Of a stretch of 64,000 bases of DNA, positions 53,170 to 61,776 are shown in pieces. The translations under genes were made by a program, and so were the position numbers. The DNA is taken from the NCBI RefSeq assembly GCF_030063475.1, contig NZ_JASIRT010000003.1, positions 62,001 to 126,000 of the forward strand, in the 5' to 3' direction. The stretch is from Roseomonas sp. E05 (GTDB lineage Bacteria; Pseudomonadota; Alphaproteobacteria; Acetobacterales; Acetobacteraceae). Position 1 is the stretch's first letter. The number at the start of each line of letters is the position of its first letter. The notes beneath the pieces were generated by a model. That model was not told the DNA's origin. It made no database searches and saw nothing but the letters and a program-made list of their open reading frames with translations.

Positions 53170-53475
53170 AAGTGGGGGGATTCTGTTGCCCGGTTCCCCC
53201 CGGACCGCGCTTACCTATTTAGGCAGCGAGCGCCACAGCCTCGCGGCTGTTATCGTTGGCACTTGTGATATAGCCCGATAACGGCGGTACAATGCCGGGC
53301 AAAAGACGGGTCTTTACCGCGCGCGTCGAGCCTGTTTCGTCCCCATGCTGGCAACAGGCCCCGAACCGGTCGGGACGCCTGCGCCGGAAGTGGTGGAGAC
53401 GCCGGGCACTGCCCCCGGGTCCGCAACGCTTATTCCACACGCCGTTTATCGCCATAGCCGCCCGAAGGCGAGCAA
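53170..53475 (-). ncRNA. ssrA: Permuted two-piece tmRNA
   Basis: Read on the minus strand, the acceptor piece comes first and ends CGTCTCC-A-CCA (3' end at 53391). A spacer of about 46 bases (53390-53345) follows. The coding piece starts GGGGACG (53344-53338), which pairs with CGTCTCC to rebuild a 7-bp acceptor stem with one G-U. GGCTCGACG just after is the D-arm-like motif. The tag frame is GCC..TAA at 53260-53219, encoding A-N-D-N-S-R-E-A-V-A-L-A-A, with the alphaproteobacterial A-N-D-N start and A-L-A-A end. A GGGGGG..CCCCCC structure with CCGGGCAACAGAA follows and closes the gene. Exact outer ends are estimates. It rescues stalled ribosomes. Confidence 0.9.
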
Positions 53476-53481
53476 GGCCGA

Positions 53482-53487
53482 TATAAT
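53482..53487 (+). promoter_or_regulatory. Perfect -10 hexamer, possible thyX promoter
   Basis: TATAAT occurs on the plus strand about 175 bp before thyX; no good -35 box is at the right spacing. Read on the minus strand, the same bases give TATATC (53485-53480), a possible -10 for ssrA. The two promoters may overlap back-to-back. The thyX leader (about 53495-53660) contains a GGGGCGC..GCGCCCC stem at 53511-53534 but no recognised riboswitch. Confidence 0.35.
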
Positions 53488-53660
53488 CCTCCCCCCGGCC
53501 GATTGCGAGGGGGGCGCGAAACTTTCTGCGCCCCGCCCGGCGGCCCCGCAGACCGGCCAAGGTCCCGGTTGCCGGCGGCCGTCCCCCCCGGCTACACCGC
53601 CCCCTCGGCGGCGGCGCTGGCCGCCCTGGACTGCGACGAATCCCGGGGGGACTTTTCGGC

Positions 53661-54599
53661 ATGGCACTCACCGCAGCGCAGCTTCAGGAGCTCGCGGAGG
53701 CGAAGGCGGCGCGGGCGGAAACCCGGCGCCCGACCGTGCCGGCGCTGGAGGCCATGCTGTTCGAGCCGGTTCCGGTGCTCGATCACGGCTTCGTCCGGGT
53801 GGTGGACTACATGGGCGACGACGCCGCCGTGGTGCAGGCCGCCCGCGTCTCCTACGGGCGCGGCACCAAGGCGGTGATGGAGGACCGGGGGCTGATCCGC
53901 TACCTAATGCGGCACCGGCACTCGACCCCCTTCGAGATGTGCGAGATCAAGTACCACGTGAAGCTGCCGATCTTCGTGGCGCGGCAGTGGATCCGTCACC
54001 GCACGGCGAACGTGAACGAATATTCCGCGCGCTATTCGATCATGGACCGCGAGTTCTACCTGCCTGCTCCGGAGCATCTCGCGGCGCAGTCGGCCAGCAA
54101 CCGGCAGGGGCGGGGCGAGGTGCTGCAGGGCGCCGAGGCCGCGCATGTGCTGCAGTTGCTGCGCGAGGACTCCCTCCGCAACTACGACCACTACCAGGAG
54201 ATGCTGAACGCGGACGAGGAGGGCAAGGTCCTCGACCCTTCCCGCCAGGGCCTCGCGCGTGAGCTGGCGCGGATGAACCTGACGCTGAACGCCTATACGC
54301 AGTGGTACTGGAAGACCGACCTGCACAACCTGCTGCACTTCCTCAGCCTGCGCGCCGACGCCCACGCGCAGTACGAGATCCGCGCCTATGCCGAGGTGAT
54401 GATGGCTTCCCTGGAAGCCTGGGTGCCGGCGGTGGCCGAGGCCTTCCGCGATTACCGTCTGGGTGCCGTGACGCTCTCGGCGCAGATGCTGGACGTGGTG
54501 AAGCGCCTGCTGGCCGGCGAGGCGGTGGCGCAGCCCGCGAGTGGCCTTTCCAAGCGCGAATGGCGGGAGCTGATGGACCAGCTCGGCCGCCCGGCCTGA
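53661..54599 (+). CDS. thyX: Flavin-dependent thymidylate synthase ThyX
   Basis: 312 aa. The ThyX signature RHRxxSxNExSxR appears as [13 protein letters not shown] at 112-124, with Ala in place of the usual first Ser. Flanking family features are [11 protein letters not shown] (FAD contact), [17 protein letters not shown] and [10 protein letters not shown]. It methylates dUMP using methylene-THF and NADPH through FAD. It is longer than the about 230-aa enzymes, as usual for alphaproteobacteria. Confidence 0.96.
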   Translation: MALTAAQLQELAEAKAARAETRRPTVPALEAMLFEPVPVLDHGFVRVVDYMGDDAAVVQAARVSYGRGTKAVMEDRGLIRYLMRHRHSTPFEMCEIKYHVKLPIFVARQWIRHRTANVNEYSARYSIMDREFYLPAPEHLAAQSASNRQGRGEVLQGAEAAHVLQLLREDSLRNYDHYQEMLNADEEGKVLDPSRQGLARELARMNLTLNAYTQWYWKTDLHNLLHFLSLRADAHAQYEIRAYAEVMMASLEAWVPAVAEAFRDYRLGAVTLSAQMLDVVKRLLAGEAVAQPASGLSKREWRELMDQLGRPA

Positions 54600-54610
54600 G
54601 CTCCGCCGCC

Positions 54611-54925
54611 ATGGCCGCCCCTCCGCGCTCCGCCCGCGGTGCCGGCGGGTCCGCGCCGGCCCGGCGGAAGCCCGCAGCCGGGCGCGCCGGGGCGAGCGGC
54701 GGCCTGCGGCGCTGGCTGAAGGATTTCCCCTGGCGCCGGTGGCTTGCCGTCATCATCTGTGTGGCGGTGCTGCTGATCGGCGTGCCGCTGGCGCATGCGA
54801 TGCTGGGCGACCTCGGTGCCCTGCTGCTGCTGACCGGCACCGGGGGCTTTGCCCTTGGCCGCGCCACCGCGCCGCGGCCGGTGGCCGGGCCGGCACCGCG
54901 CAAGGGCCGCGCGCGCCAGGGTTGA
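54611..54925 (+). CDS. Small membrane protein, unknown function
   Basis: 104 aa from ATG 54611, 11 bp after thyX. The first about 40 residues are basic and Ala/Gly/Pro-rich; two hydrophobic segments follow (L-A-V-I-I-C-V-A-V-L-L-I-G-V-P and L-G-A-L-L-L-L-T-G-T-G-G-F-A-L-G), then a basic tail. Probably an inner-membrane protein with both ends in the cytosol. No family recognised. Likely cotranscribed with thyX and the next small gene. Confidence 0.6.
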   Translation: MAAPPRSARGAGGSAPARRKPAAGRAGASGGLRRWLKDFPWRRWLAVIICVAVLLIGVPLAHAMLGDLGALLLLTGTGGFALGRATAPRPVAGPAPRKGRARQG

Positions 54926-54947
54926 GCGGCCGGGAAGGGGAATTTCA

Positions 54948-55184
54948 ATGGTCTGGCTGCTGCTTGCTGCGTTGCTGCTCCTGGGCTTCCCGGCGATGCT
55001 GGTCATCGCCTCGCTGTCCTTCGGCCTCTGGCTGGTCTGGCTGGTTCTGGCACTGGTCTGGGGTGTGATCGCCTTCGTGCTGCATGATGTGCCGCTGGCG
55101 CTGCTGGTGGTCGGGGCCCTGTATGTCGGCTACCGCTATGGCCGGAAGCGGCAGCAGGAGGACGAAGCCCTGCGCCTGCGCTGA
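54948..55184 (+). CDS. Small two-helix membrane protein, unknown function
   Basis: 78 aa from ATG 54948, with GAAGGGGA upstream. Nearly the whole protein is hydrophobic: two or three segments rich in Leu, Val and Trp, then a charged tail R-K-R-Q-Q-E-D-E. No family recognised. It starts 22 bp after the previous gene and ends just before hairpin element B. Confidence 0.6.
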   Translation: MVWLLLAALLLLGFPAMLVIASLSFGLWLVWLVLALVWGVIAFVLHDVPLALLVVGALYVGYRYGRKRQQEDEALRLR

Positions 55185-55191
55185 ATGCCCG

Positions 55192-55240
55192 CAGAAAAAA
55201 GAAGGGGGTCCGGGGGAATTCATTCCCCCGGCCTTTTTTT
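55192..55240. repeat. Hairpin repeat element, locus B (bidirectional terminator)
   Basis: CCGGGGGAAT-TC-ATTCCCCCGG (55210-55231) is a perfect 10-bp stem. On the plus strand it is followed by CC and seven T (55234-55240), making a strong intrinsic terminator for the small membrane-protein gene. On the minus strand it is followed by ACCCCCTTCTTTTTTCTGC, the same pyrimidine tail as loci A and C, and would terminate mrp. It is the only single copy of the element in the window. Confidence 0.85.
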
Positions 55241-55243
55241 GTC

Positions 55244-56422
55244 TTACTCGACCACGATCTTCGGCGCTGCCGGCCGTGCGGCCAGCTTCTCGCGCAGCCG
55301 CCGGGCCATGCCGCGGTAGCGCCCGGCTTCCTCGCTTTCCGGCTTCGCCATCACGATCGGCGTGCCGGCATCGGCCAGTTCGCGGATCTCCAGCTTCAGC
55401 GGCAGCTCGCCGAGGAACTCCACGCCCATCCGCTCGGCCTCGGCGCGGGCGCCGCCATGGCCGAAGATATTGGCCGTGTGGCCGCAGTTCGGACAGCAGT
55501 AATAGGACATGTTCTCGATCAGCCCGAGCACGGGGACGTTCACCTTCTCGAACATCCTGACCCCGCGCCGGGCGTCGATCAGCGCCACGTCCTGCGGCGT
55601 GGAGACGATGACGGCACCGGCCAGCGGCACGCGCTGGCTCATGGTGAGCTGCGCGTCGCCGGTGCCGGGCGGCATGTCCACCACCATCACGTCCAGCGCG
55701 CCCCATTCCACCTGGCCCAGCATCTGCTCCAGCGCGCCCATCACCATCGGCCCGCGCCAGATCATCGGCGTCTCCTCCTCGACCAGGAAGCCGATCGACA
55801 TCGCCTTCAGCCCCCAGCGGGAGAGCGGGATGATGCGCCCGCCGGTGGCGCGCGGCTTCTCCCGCGTGCCGAGCATCTGGGGCAGGGAGGGGCCGTAGAT
55901 GTCGGCATCCAGCAGCCCGACCTGCAGCCCCTCGGCGGCCAGCGCCACCGCCAGGTTCACCGCCGTGGTGGATTTGCCGACCCCGCCCTTGCCGGAGGCG
56001 ATGGCGATGATGGCGCCCACATCCGGCAGCAGCATCGGCCCCTGCCCCGGGGCGGGGCGGGTGGCGCGCGCGGCACCGGGCGGCGGCCCGCCGGCGGGCG
56101 GCATGCCCGGCGCGGCGGCGGGGCGGTGGGCATGTCCGTGGGCGTGCCCCTGCGCCGGCGGCGCCTGCACATCGCGATGCGCCGTCAGCACGCAGGTGGC
56201 GGAAAGCACGCCGGGCACCGCCGCCGCCGCGCGCTCCGCCGCTGCGCGCAGCGGCTCCAGGGCGCGGGCCTGCTCGCGCGGCACGGCCAGCGCGAACTGC
56301 ACCAGCCCGTCCCGCGCGGAGAGTCCCTGCAGCATGCCGGCGGTCACCACGTCCTGCCCCGTCTGCGGATCGCGCACCGCGCGCAACGCGGTGCGCACCG
56401 CCTCGGTCAGTGTCTCCGACAT
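55244..56422 (-). CDS. Iron-sulfur cluster carrier ATPase Mrp/ApbC
   Basis: 392 aa. An N-terminal MIP18/DUF59 domain (about 1-85) is joined by a Pro/Ala-rich linker containing G-H-A-H-G-H-A-H (92-99) to the ParA-like ATPase. The deviant Walker A GKGGVGKST is at 144-152, V-D-M-P-P-G-T-G-D-A-Q-L-T follows, and the C-P-N-C-G cysteine pair that holds a bridging [4Fe-4S] cluster in the dimer is present. It delivers Fe-S clusters to target enzymes. The His-rich linker is unusual and might bind metal. Divergent from hflK. Confidence 0.93.
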   Translation of the reverse strand: MSETLTEAVRTALRAVRDPQTGQDVVTAGMLQGLSARDGLVQFALAVPREQARALEPLRAAAERAAAAVPGVLSATCVLTAHRDVQAPPAQGHAHGHAHRPAAAPGMPPAGGPPPGAARATRPAPGQGPMLLPDVGAIIAIASGKGGVGKSTTAVNLAVALAAEGLQVGLLDADIYGPSLPQMLGTREKPRATGGRIIPLSRWGLKAMSIGFLVEEETPMIWRGPMVMGALEQMLGQVEWGALDVMVVDMPPGTGDAQLTMSQRVPLAGAVIVSTPQDVALIDARRGVRMFEKVNVPVLGLIENMSYYCCPNCGHTANIFGHGGARAEAERMGVEFLGELPLKLEIRELADAGTPIVMAKPESEEAGRYRGMARRLREKLAARPAAPKIVVE

Positions 56423-56611
56423 CGCTTGAAAACCCCTCGCTCACGGACAATATCGGCCAAGCCCCCGTCGGAGCGCGATGCGTCGTAATGTGTCGCGCAT
56501 TGCGTCCGGCCCGGACAGGGCGACATATGGTTCGACCCTGTCGCGCATGCACCGCCTTCGCGCAAGCGTCCGCGGCCGGGAACGAGTGAAAGAGGGGAGA
56601 CCAGCCAGCCT
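56423..56611. promoter_or_regulatory. Divergent mrp / hflK promoter region with inverted repeat
   Basis: A 189-bp spacer. GACAGGG (56514-56520) and CCCTGTC (56536-56542) form a 7-bp inverted repeat with 15 bases between, about 70 bp before hflK. AGGGGAG upstream of hflK is rather far (about 13 bases) from its ATG. No convincing sigma-70 boxes seen. Confidence 0.3.
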
Positions 56612-57835
56612 ATGCCCTGGAACAATCAAGGCGGATCCGGCCCGGGAGGCAGCCCGTGGGGCAATCCGCGCCCCGGCGGACCCTGGGGGCAACCGCCTCA
56701 GGGCGGCGGCGGCGGGCGCGGCCCGGGCGGCGGCCCTGACCTCGACGAGGCGATCCGCCAGGCGCAGGAAGCGCTGCGCCGCTTCCTGCCGGGTGGCGGC
56801 GGCGGCATGGGCAAGTGGATCGGCCTCGGCGCCGTCGTGGTGCTGGGCCTCTGGGCGGCCAGCGGCATCTACCGCGTGCAGCCGGACGAGCAGGGCGTGG
56901 TGATGCGCTTCGGCGCCTTCGACCGCACCACATCGCCGGGTCTGAACTACCACATTCCCTGGCCCGTCGAGACCGTCACCACGCCGCGGGTGACGCGCAT
57001 CAACCGCATCGACATCGGCTTCCGCGCGCCTGCCGACGTGCCGCTGACCCGCCCCGTGCCGGCGCGGGACGTGGTCGAGGAAAGCCTGATGCTGACCGGC
57101 GACGAGAACATCATCGACATCGACTTCGCGGTGTTCTGGCGCATCCGGGATGCCGGCGAGTACCTGTTCAACACCCGCAACCCCGACGAAACGGTGAAGT
57201 CCGCGGCCGAAAGCGTGATGCGCGAGGTGGTGGGCCAGACGCCGATCCAGCCGGCGCTGACCGAGGCGCGCGCCGAGATCGAGCAGCGCGTCCTCACCGG
57301 CGTGCAGTTCATCCTCGACCAGTACAAGTCGGGCGTCGAGATCACCCAGGTGCAGCTGCTGAAGGTCGACCCGCCGGCCGAGGTGATCGACACCTTCCGC
57401 GACGTGCAGCGCGCCAATGCGGACCGCGAGCGGCTGCGCAACGAGGCCGAGACCTACCGCAACGACATCATCCCGCGCGCCCGCGGCGAAGGGCAGCGGC
57501 TGATCCAGGAGGCGGAGGGCTACAAGGAAAGCCAGGTCGCGCGTGCCCGTGGTGAGGCGGCGCGCTTCCTGAGCATCCTCTCGGCCTACCAGAACGCGAA
57601 GGACGTGACGGTCCGCCGCCTCTACATGGAGACGATGGAGGAGATCCTGCGCCGCAACCCGAAACTGCTGGTGGATGACCGCCTGCAGGGCATCGTGCCT
57701 TACCTGCCGCTGGACGGCGCGAGCCGCCCCGCCGGCGCGACCGGACAGCAGCAGCAGCAGCGCCCGCCCGTGCCGCCCGCGGCGCTGGAGCGCACGCCGG
57801 CGCCACCGCAGGCCGCGCAGGGAGGCAGCCGATGA
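56612..57835 (+). CDS. hflK: FtsH protease modulator HflK
   Basis: 407 aa. A Gly/Pro-rich cytosolic N-terminus (1-43) leads to a helix and a transmembrane segment at about 68-86. The SPFH/band-7 domain follows (G-V-V-M-R-F-G-A-F-D-R, G-L-N-Y-H-I-P-W-P-V-E-T-V), then the helical E-A-E-T-Y-R-N-D-I-I-P-R-A-R-G-E region and a Gln/Pro-rich tail. With HflC it forms a large periplasm-facing cage that surrounds and regulates FtsH. It overlaps hflC by 4 bp. Confidence 0.95.
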   Translation: MPWNNQGGSGPGGSPWGNPRPGGPWGQPPQGGGGGRGPGGGPDLDEAIRQAQEALRRFLPGGGGGMGKWIGLGAVVVLGLWAASGIYRVQPDEQGVVMRFGAFDRTTSPGLNYHIPWPVETVTTPRVTRINRIDIGFRAPADVPLTRPVPARDVVEESLMLTGDENIIDIDFAVFWRIRDAGEYLFNTRNPDETVKSAAESVMREVVGQTPIQPALTEARAEIEQRVLTGVQFILDQYKSGVEITQVQLLKVDPPAEVIDTFRDVQRANADRERLRNEAETYRNDIIPRARGEGQRLIQEAEGYKESQVARARGEAARFLSILSAYQNAKDVTVRRLYMETMEEILRRNPKLLVDDRLQGIVPYLPLDGASRPAGATGQQQQQRPPVPPAALERTPAPPQAAQGGSR

Positions 57836-58818
57836 ACCGCATGCTGCTGCTGGCGGGTGTCGCCATCCTGGTGCTGGTGACGGCCCTTTCGGCGCTGTTC
57901 ACCGTGCGCGAGACCGAGCAGGTGCTGGTGACGCAGCTCGGCCAGCCGATCCGGGTGATCAAGGAGCCCGGCCTGCACGTGAAGATCCCCTTCATCCAGA
58001 CGGTGAGCAGCTTCGACAGCCGCCTGCTGGACTATGACACGCCGGGCGAGGAGGTCATCCTCGGCGACCAGCGCCGGCTGATCGTGGACACCTTCACCCG
58101 CTTCCGCATCACCGACCCGCTGCTCTACTTCCAGACGGCCGGCACGCAGGAGAGCGGCATCCGTGCGCGCCTTTCCTCCATCGTGGCCTCCTCGATGCGC
58201 CGGGTGCTGGGCAGCGAGACACTGATGGCCGTGCTCTCCAACGAGCGCGCGCGGATCATGAACCAGATCCAGCAGCAGGTGAACGCGGAGGCGCGCAGCT
58301 TCGGCGTCGCCATCGAGGACGTGCGCATCCGCCGCACCGACCTGCCGGACGAGAACACCCAGGCGATCCTGAACCGCATGCAGTCCGAGCGCGAGCGCGT
58401 GGCGCGCGAGGCGCGGGCGGAGGGCGCGGAGGTGGCGGCGCGCGTCCGTGCCCAGGCCGACCGCGAACGCACCGTGCTGCTGGCCGAGAGCCAGGCCCAG
58501 GCCGACACGCTGCGCGGCCAGGGCGACGAGGAGGCGATCCGGCTGATGGCGGAGGTGGCCCAGCGCGATGCTCCCTTCTGGAGTTTCTACCGCTCCATGC
58601 AGGCCTACCGGGATGCACTGTCGGAGGGCGACACCCGGCTGGTGCTGACGCCGGATTCGGAGTTCTTCCGCTACTTCCGGCAGAGCCGGCCGGAGGGATC
58701 CGGCCTGGGGGCGGAGAGCACGGCGAGCGCGTCTGCCCCGCAGCCGCAGCCGCAGCCGCAGCCGCAGCCGCAGCCGCAGCCGCAGCCGCAGGGCGCCGCG
58801 CCGGCCCCGGCCCCGTGA
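57832..58818 (+). CDS. hflC: FtsH protease modulator HflC
   Basis: 328 aa. N-terminal transmembrane segment (about 4-22), then band-7 domain (T-V-R-E-T-E-Q-V-L-V-T-Q-L-G, P-G-L-H-V-K-I-P-F-I-Q-T-V, F-D-S-R-L-L-D-Y-D) and the helical R-M-Q-S-E-R-E-R-V-A-R-E-A-R-A-E-G region, ending with S-F-Y-R-S-M-Q-A-Y. The last about 28 residues are an alternating Pro-Gln repeat encoded by a CAGCCG microsatellite, not part of the normal family. Partner of HflK. Confidence 0.95.
   Translation: MNRMLLLAGVAILVLVTALSALFTVRETEQVLVTQLGQPIRVIKEPGLHVKIPFIQTVSSFDSRLLDYDTPGEEVILGDQRRLIVDTFTRFRITDPLLYFQTAGTQESGIRARLSSIVASSMRRVLGSETLMAVLSNERARIMNQIQQQVNAEARSFGVAIEDVRIRRTDLPDENTQAILNRMQSERERVAREARAEGAEVAARVRAQADRERTVLLAESQAQADTLRGQGDEEAIRLMAEVAQRDAPFWSFYRSMQAYRDALSEGDTRLVLTPDSEFFRYFRQSRPEGSGLGAESTASASAPQPQPQPQPQPQPQPQPQGAAPAPAP
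58741..58791 (+). repeat. CAGCCG microsatellite in hflC
   Basis: Eight perfect tandem copies of CAGCCG plus a terminal CAG, coding for alternating Gln-Pro near the HflC C-terminus. Because the unit is six bases, unit gain or loss keeps the reading frame. Confidence 0.95.
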
Positions 58819-58825
58819 GCGCAGA

Positions 58826-59020
58826 TTGACCGTCCTGCAACTCGTCGCCGGCGGGGCGGTTGTGCTGGCGCTGGAAGGGCTGCTCTACGCGGCCTTTCCG
58901 GCAGCCATGCAGCGTGCCCTCGCCGGCATCACCGGCCTGTCGCCGGAGCGGCTCCGCCTGGCCGGGCTGGCCATGGCGGTGGCCGGTGTGGCGCTGGCCA
59001 CGCTGCTGGTGCGCGGCTGA
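58826..59020 (+). CDS. DUF2065 (YjeT-like) small membrane protein
   Basis: 64 aa from TTG 58826, 7 bp after hflC. It is two hydrophobic helices joined by L-S-P-E-R-L-R-L-A-G-L, with the L-A-L-E-G-L-L-Y-A-A-F-P motif typical of DUF2065. In many proteobacteria this protein is encoded with hflK-hflC. Function unknown; association with the HflKC-FtsH complex is suggested by gene order only. The TTG start is inferred because no ATG or GTG is in frame nearby. Confidence 0.75.
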   Translation: MTVLQLVAGGAVVLALEGLLYAAFPAAMQRALAGITGLSPERLRLAGLAMAVAGVALATLLVRG

Positions 59021-59132
59021 GGCCGCTTTTCCGCCCGGCCGGGGCGCGGCGCCCTTCCGCTTCCGCCCGGGCTGCCCCATCTTCACGTCTGTCGGGCTGC
59101 GGCCCGGATCGTCTCCCAAGCGAGGTTTGCCG

Positions 59133-60662
<1,530 letters not shown>

Positions 60663-60665
60663 CCC

Positions 60666-60792
60666 CCGGGGGAGAATGAATTCTCCCCCGGACCCCCTCT
60701 TCTTCCTTCTGTCAGTTTGGCCGCGCGGGTGATGGGCGTGGCCCAGAACGGACAGAAAAAGGAGGGGGCTTGGGGGAGTTCGCTCCCCCAAG
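60666..60792. repeat. Hairpin repeat element, locus C (inverted pair)
   Basis: Left copy: CCGGGGGAGAAT-GA-ATTCTCCCCCGG (60666-60691, 12-bp stem), then tail ACCCCCTCTTCTTCCTTCTG. Right copy on the minus strand: CTTGGGGGAG-CGAA-CTCCCCCAAG (60792-60769), then tail CCCCCTCCTTTTTCTGTC. On the plus strand the right hairpin has a TTCG tetraloop. Compared with loci A and B, both stems differ in sequence but keep full pairing. The left copy ends degP and the right copy ends serB. Confidence 0.8.
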
Positions 60793-60816
60793 CTTTTCAC
60801 CACTCCGTCGGAAAGC

Positions 60817-60844
60817 AGGCCCGGATTTTCCGCCGGGCCTTTTT
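60817..60844 (+). terminator. Intrinsic terminator downstream of degP
   Basis: AGGCCCGG (60817-60824) and CCGGGCCT (60833-60840) pair around an 8-base loop and are followed by TTTT. It would stop transcripts from the hflKC-degP side that pass repeat C, just before the serB stop. Confidence 0.75.
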
Positions 60845-60859
60845 CATGGGCTTACGGGC

Positions 60860-61750
60860 TTACGTGACGAACTCGGCTGCGCGATATCCTTGCGCGAACA
60901 GCAGGGCCCGCAGATCCGTATGATCCACCCGCACGCGCGCCGCGGCAGCGACCACCGGCTTGGCATGGTAGGCCACGCCCAGCCCTGCGGCCGCCAGCAT
61001 CTCCAGGTCGTTCGCGCCGTCGCCCACGGCCAGCGTATCGGCGAGGGGCAGGCCCAGCTCGGCCGCGAGCCGCTTCAGCGTGGTGAGCTTGGCGTGGCGG
61101 TCGAATATCGGCTCCGCCACGGTGCCGGTCAGGGTGGCGCCGTCATCCTCCAGGAGGTTGGCATGGTGGCTGGTGAAGCCGACCTTCTCGGCCACGCGGC
61201 CGGTGAAGAAGGTGAAGCCCCCCGAGGCGAGGGCGCAGTGTGCGCCATTCGCCGCCATGGTGCGGACCAGCGCCTTGGCGCCCGGCATCACACGGGTCTC
61301 CGCCCAGGTGGCCTCCAGCGCCGAGAGGGCGAGGCCCTTCAGCATGGCCACGCGCTCGCGCAGGGCGGTGGCGAAATCGATCTCGCCGTTCATGCTGCGG
61401 CGGGTGATCTCGGCCACGCGCTCCTTCAGCCCGGCATAGGCGGCCAGTTCATCCAGCGTCTCGCTGGTGACGATGGTGCTGTCCATGTCGGCGATCAGCA
61501 GCCGCTTGCGGCGGCCCTCGGCCGGCTGGGCGACGCTGTCCACCGGCGCCCCCTCGAAGGCGGCGGCGGCGGCGGCCTGGGCCTGCTCGGCCGCCAGCCC
61601 ATCGAAGGGCAGGTCCACGGCCTCCGCCTCGGCCAGCCAATCCGGGCTGCCGGCATTGGCGCCGAGGGTGACCAGCGCGGAGCGGACCCGCGCGATGAGA
61701 GGCGCCGGCAGTTGGCCTGCGGGCGCGATCAGGGTGAGCACATGCTGCAT
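60860..61750 (-). CDS. serB: Phosphoserine phosphatase SerB
   Basis: 296 aa from ATG 61750. An N-terminal ACT-like region (1-75) precedes a HAD phosphatase: D88-M-D90-S-T (nucleophile and acid), A-S-G-G-F-T-F-F (motif II), K in A-K-L-T-T-L-K, and G-D-G-A-N-D-L-E-M-L (motif IV). It completes L-serine synthesis. Only 26 bp separate its start from that of the divergent miaA. Confidence 0.94.
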   Translation of the reverse strand: MQHVLTLIAPAGQLPAPLIARVRSALVTLGANAGSPDWLAEAEAVDLPFDGLAAEQAQAAAAAAFEGAPVDSVAQPAEGRRKRLLIADMDSTIVTSETLDELAAYAGLKERVAEITRRSMNGEIDFATALRERVAMLKGLALSALEATWAETRVMPGAKALVRTMAANGAHCALASGGFTFFTGRVAEKVGFTSHHANLLEDDGATLTGTVAEPIFDRHAKLTTLKRLAAELGLPLADTLAVGDGANDLEMLAAAGLGVAYHAKPVVAAAARVRVDHTDLRALLFAQGYRAAEFVT

Positions 61751-61776
61751 GGGGGGCGGACCATGCCCGCGCGCGC

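Noticed and set aside
53219-53671. 150-aa minus-strand ORF ending in S-A-N-D-N-S-R-E-A-V-A-L-A-A
   Set aside because: Only its last 13 codons are translated, as the tmRNA tag; the rest overlaps the tmRNA acceptor piece and the thyX leader.
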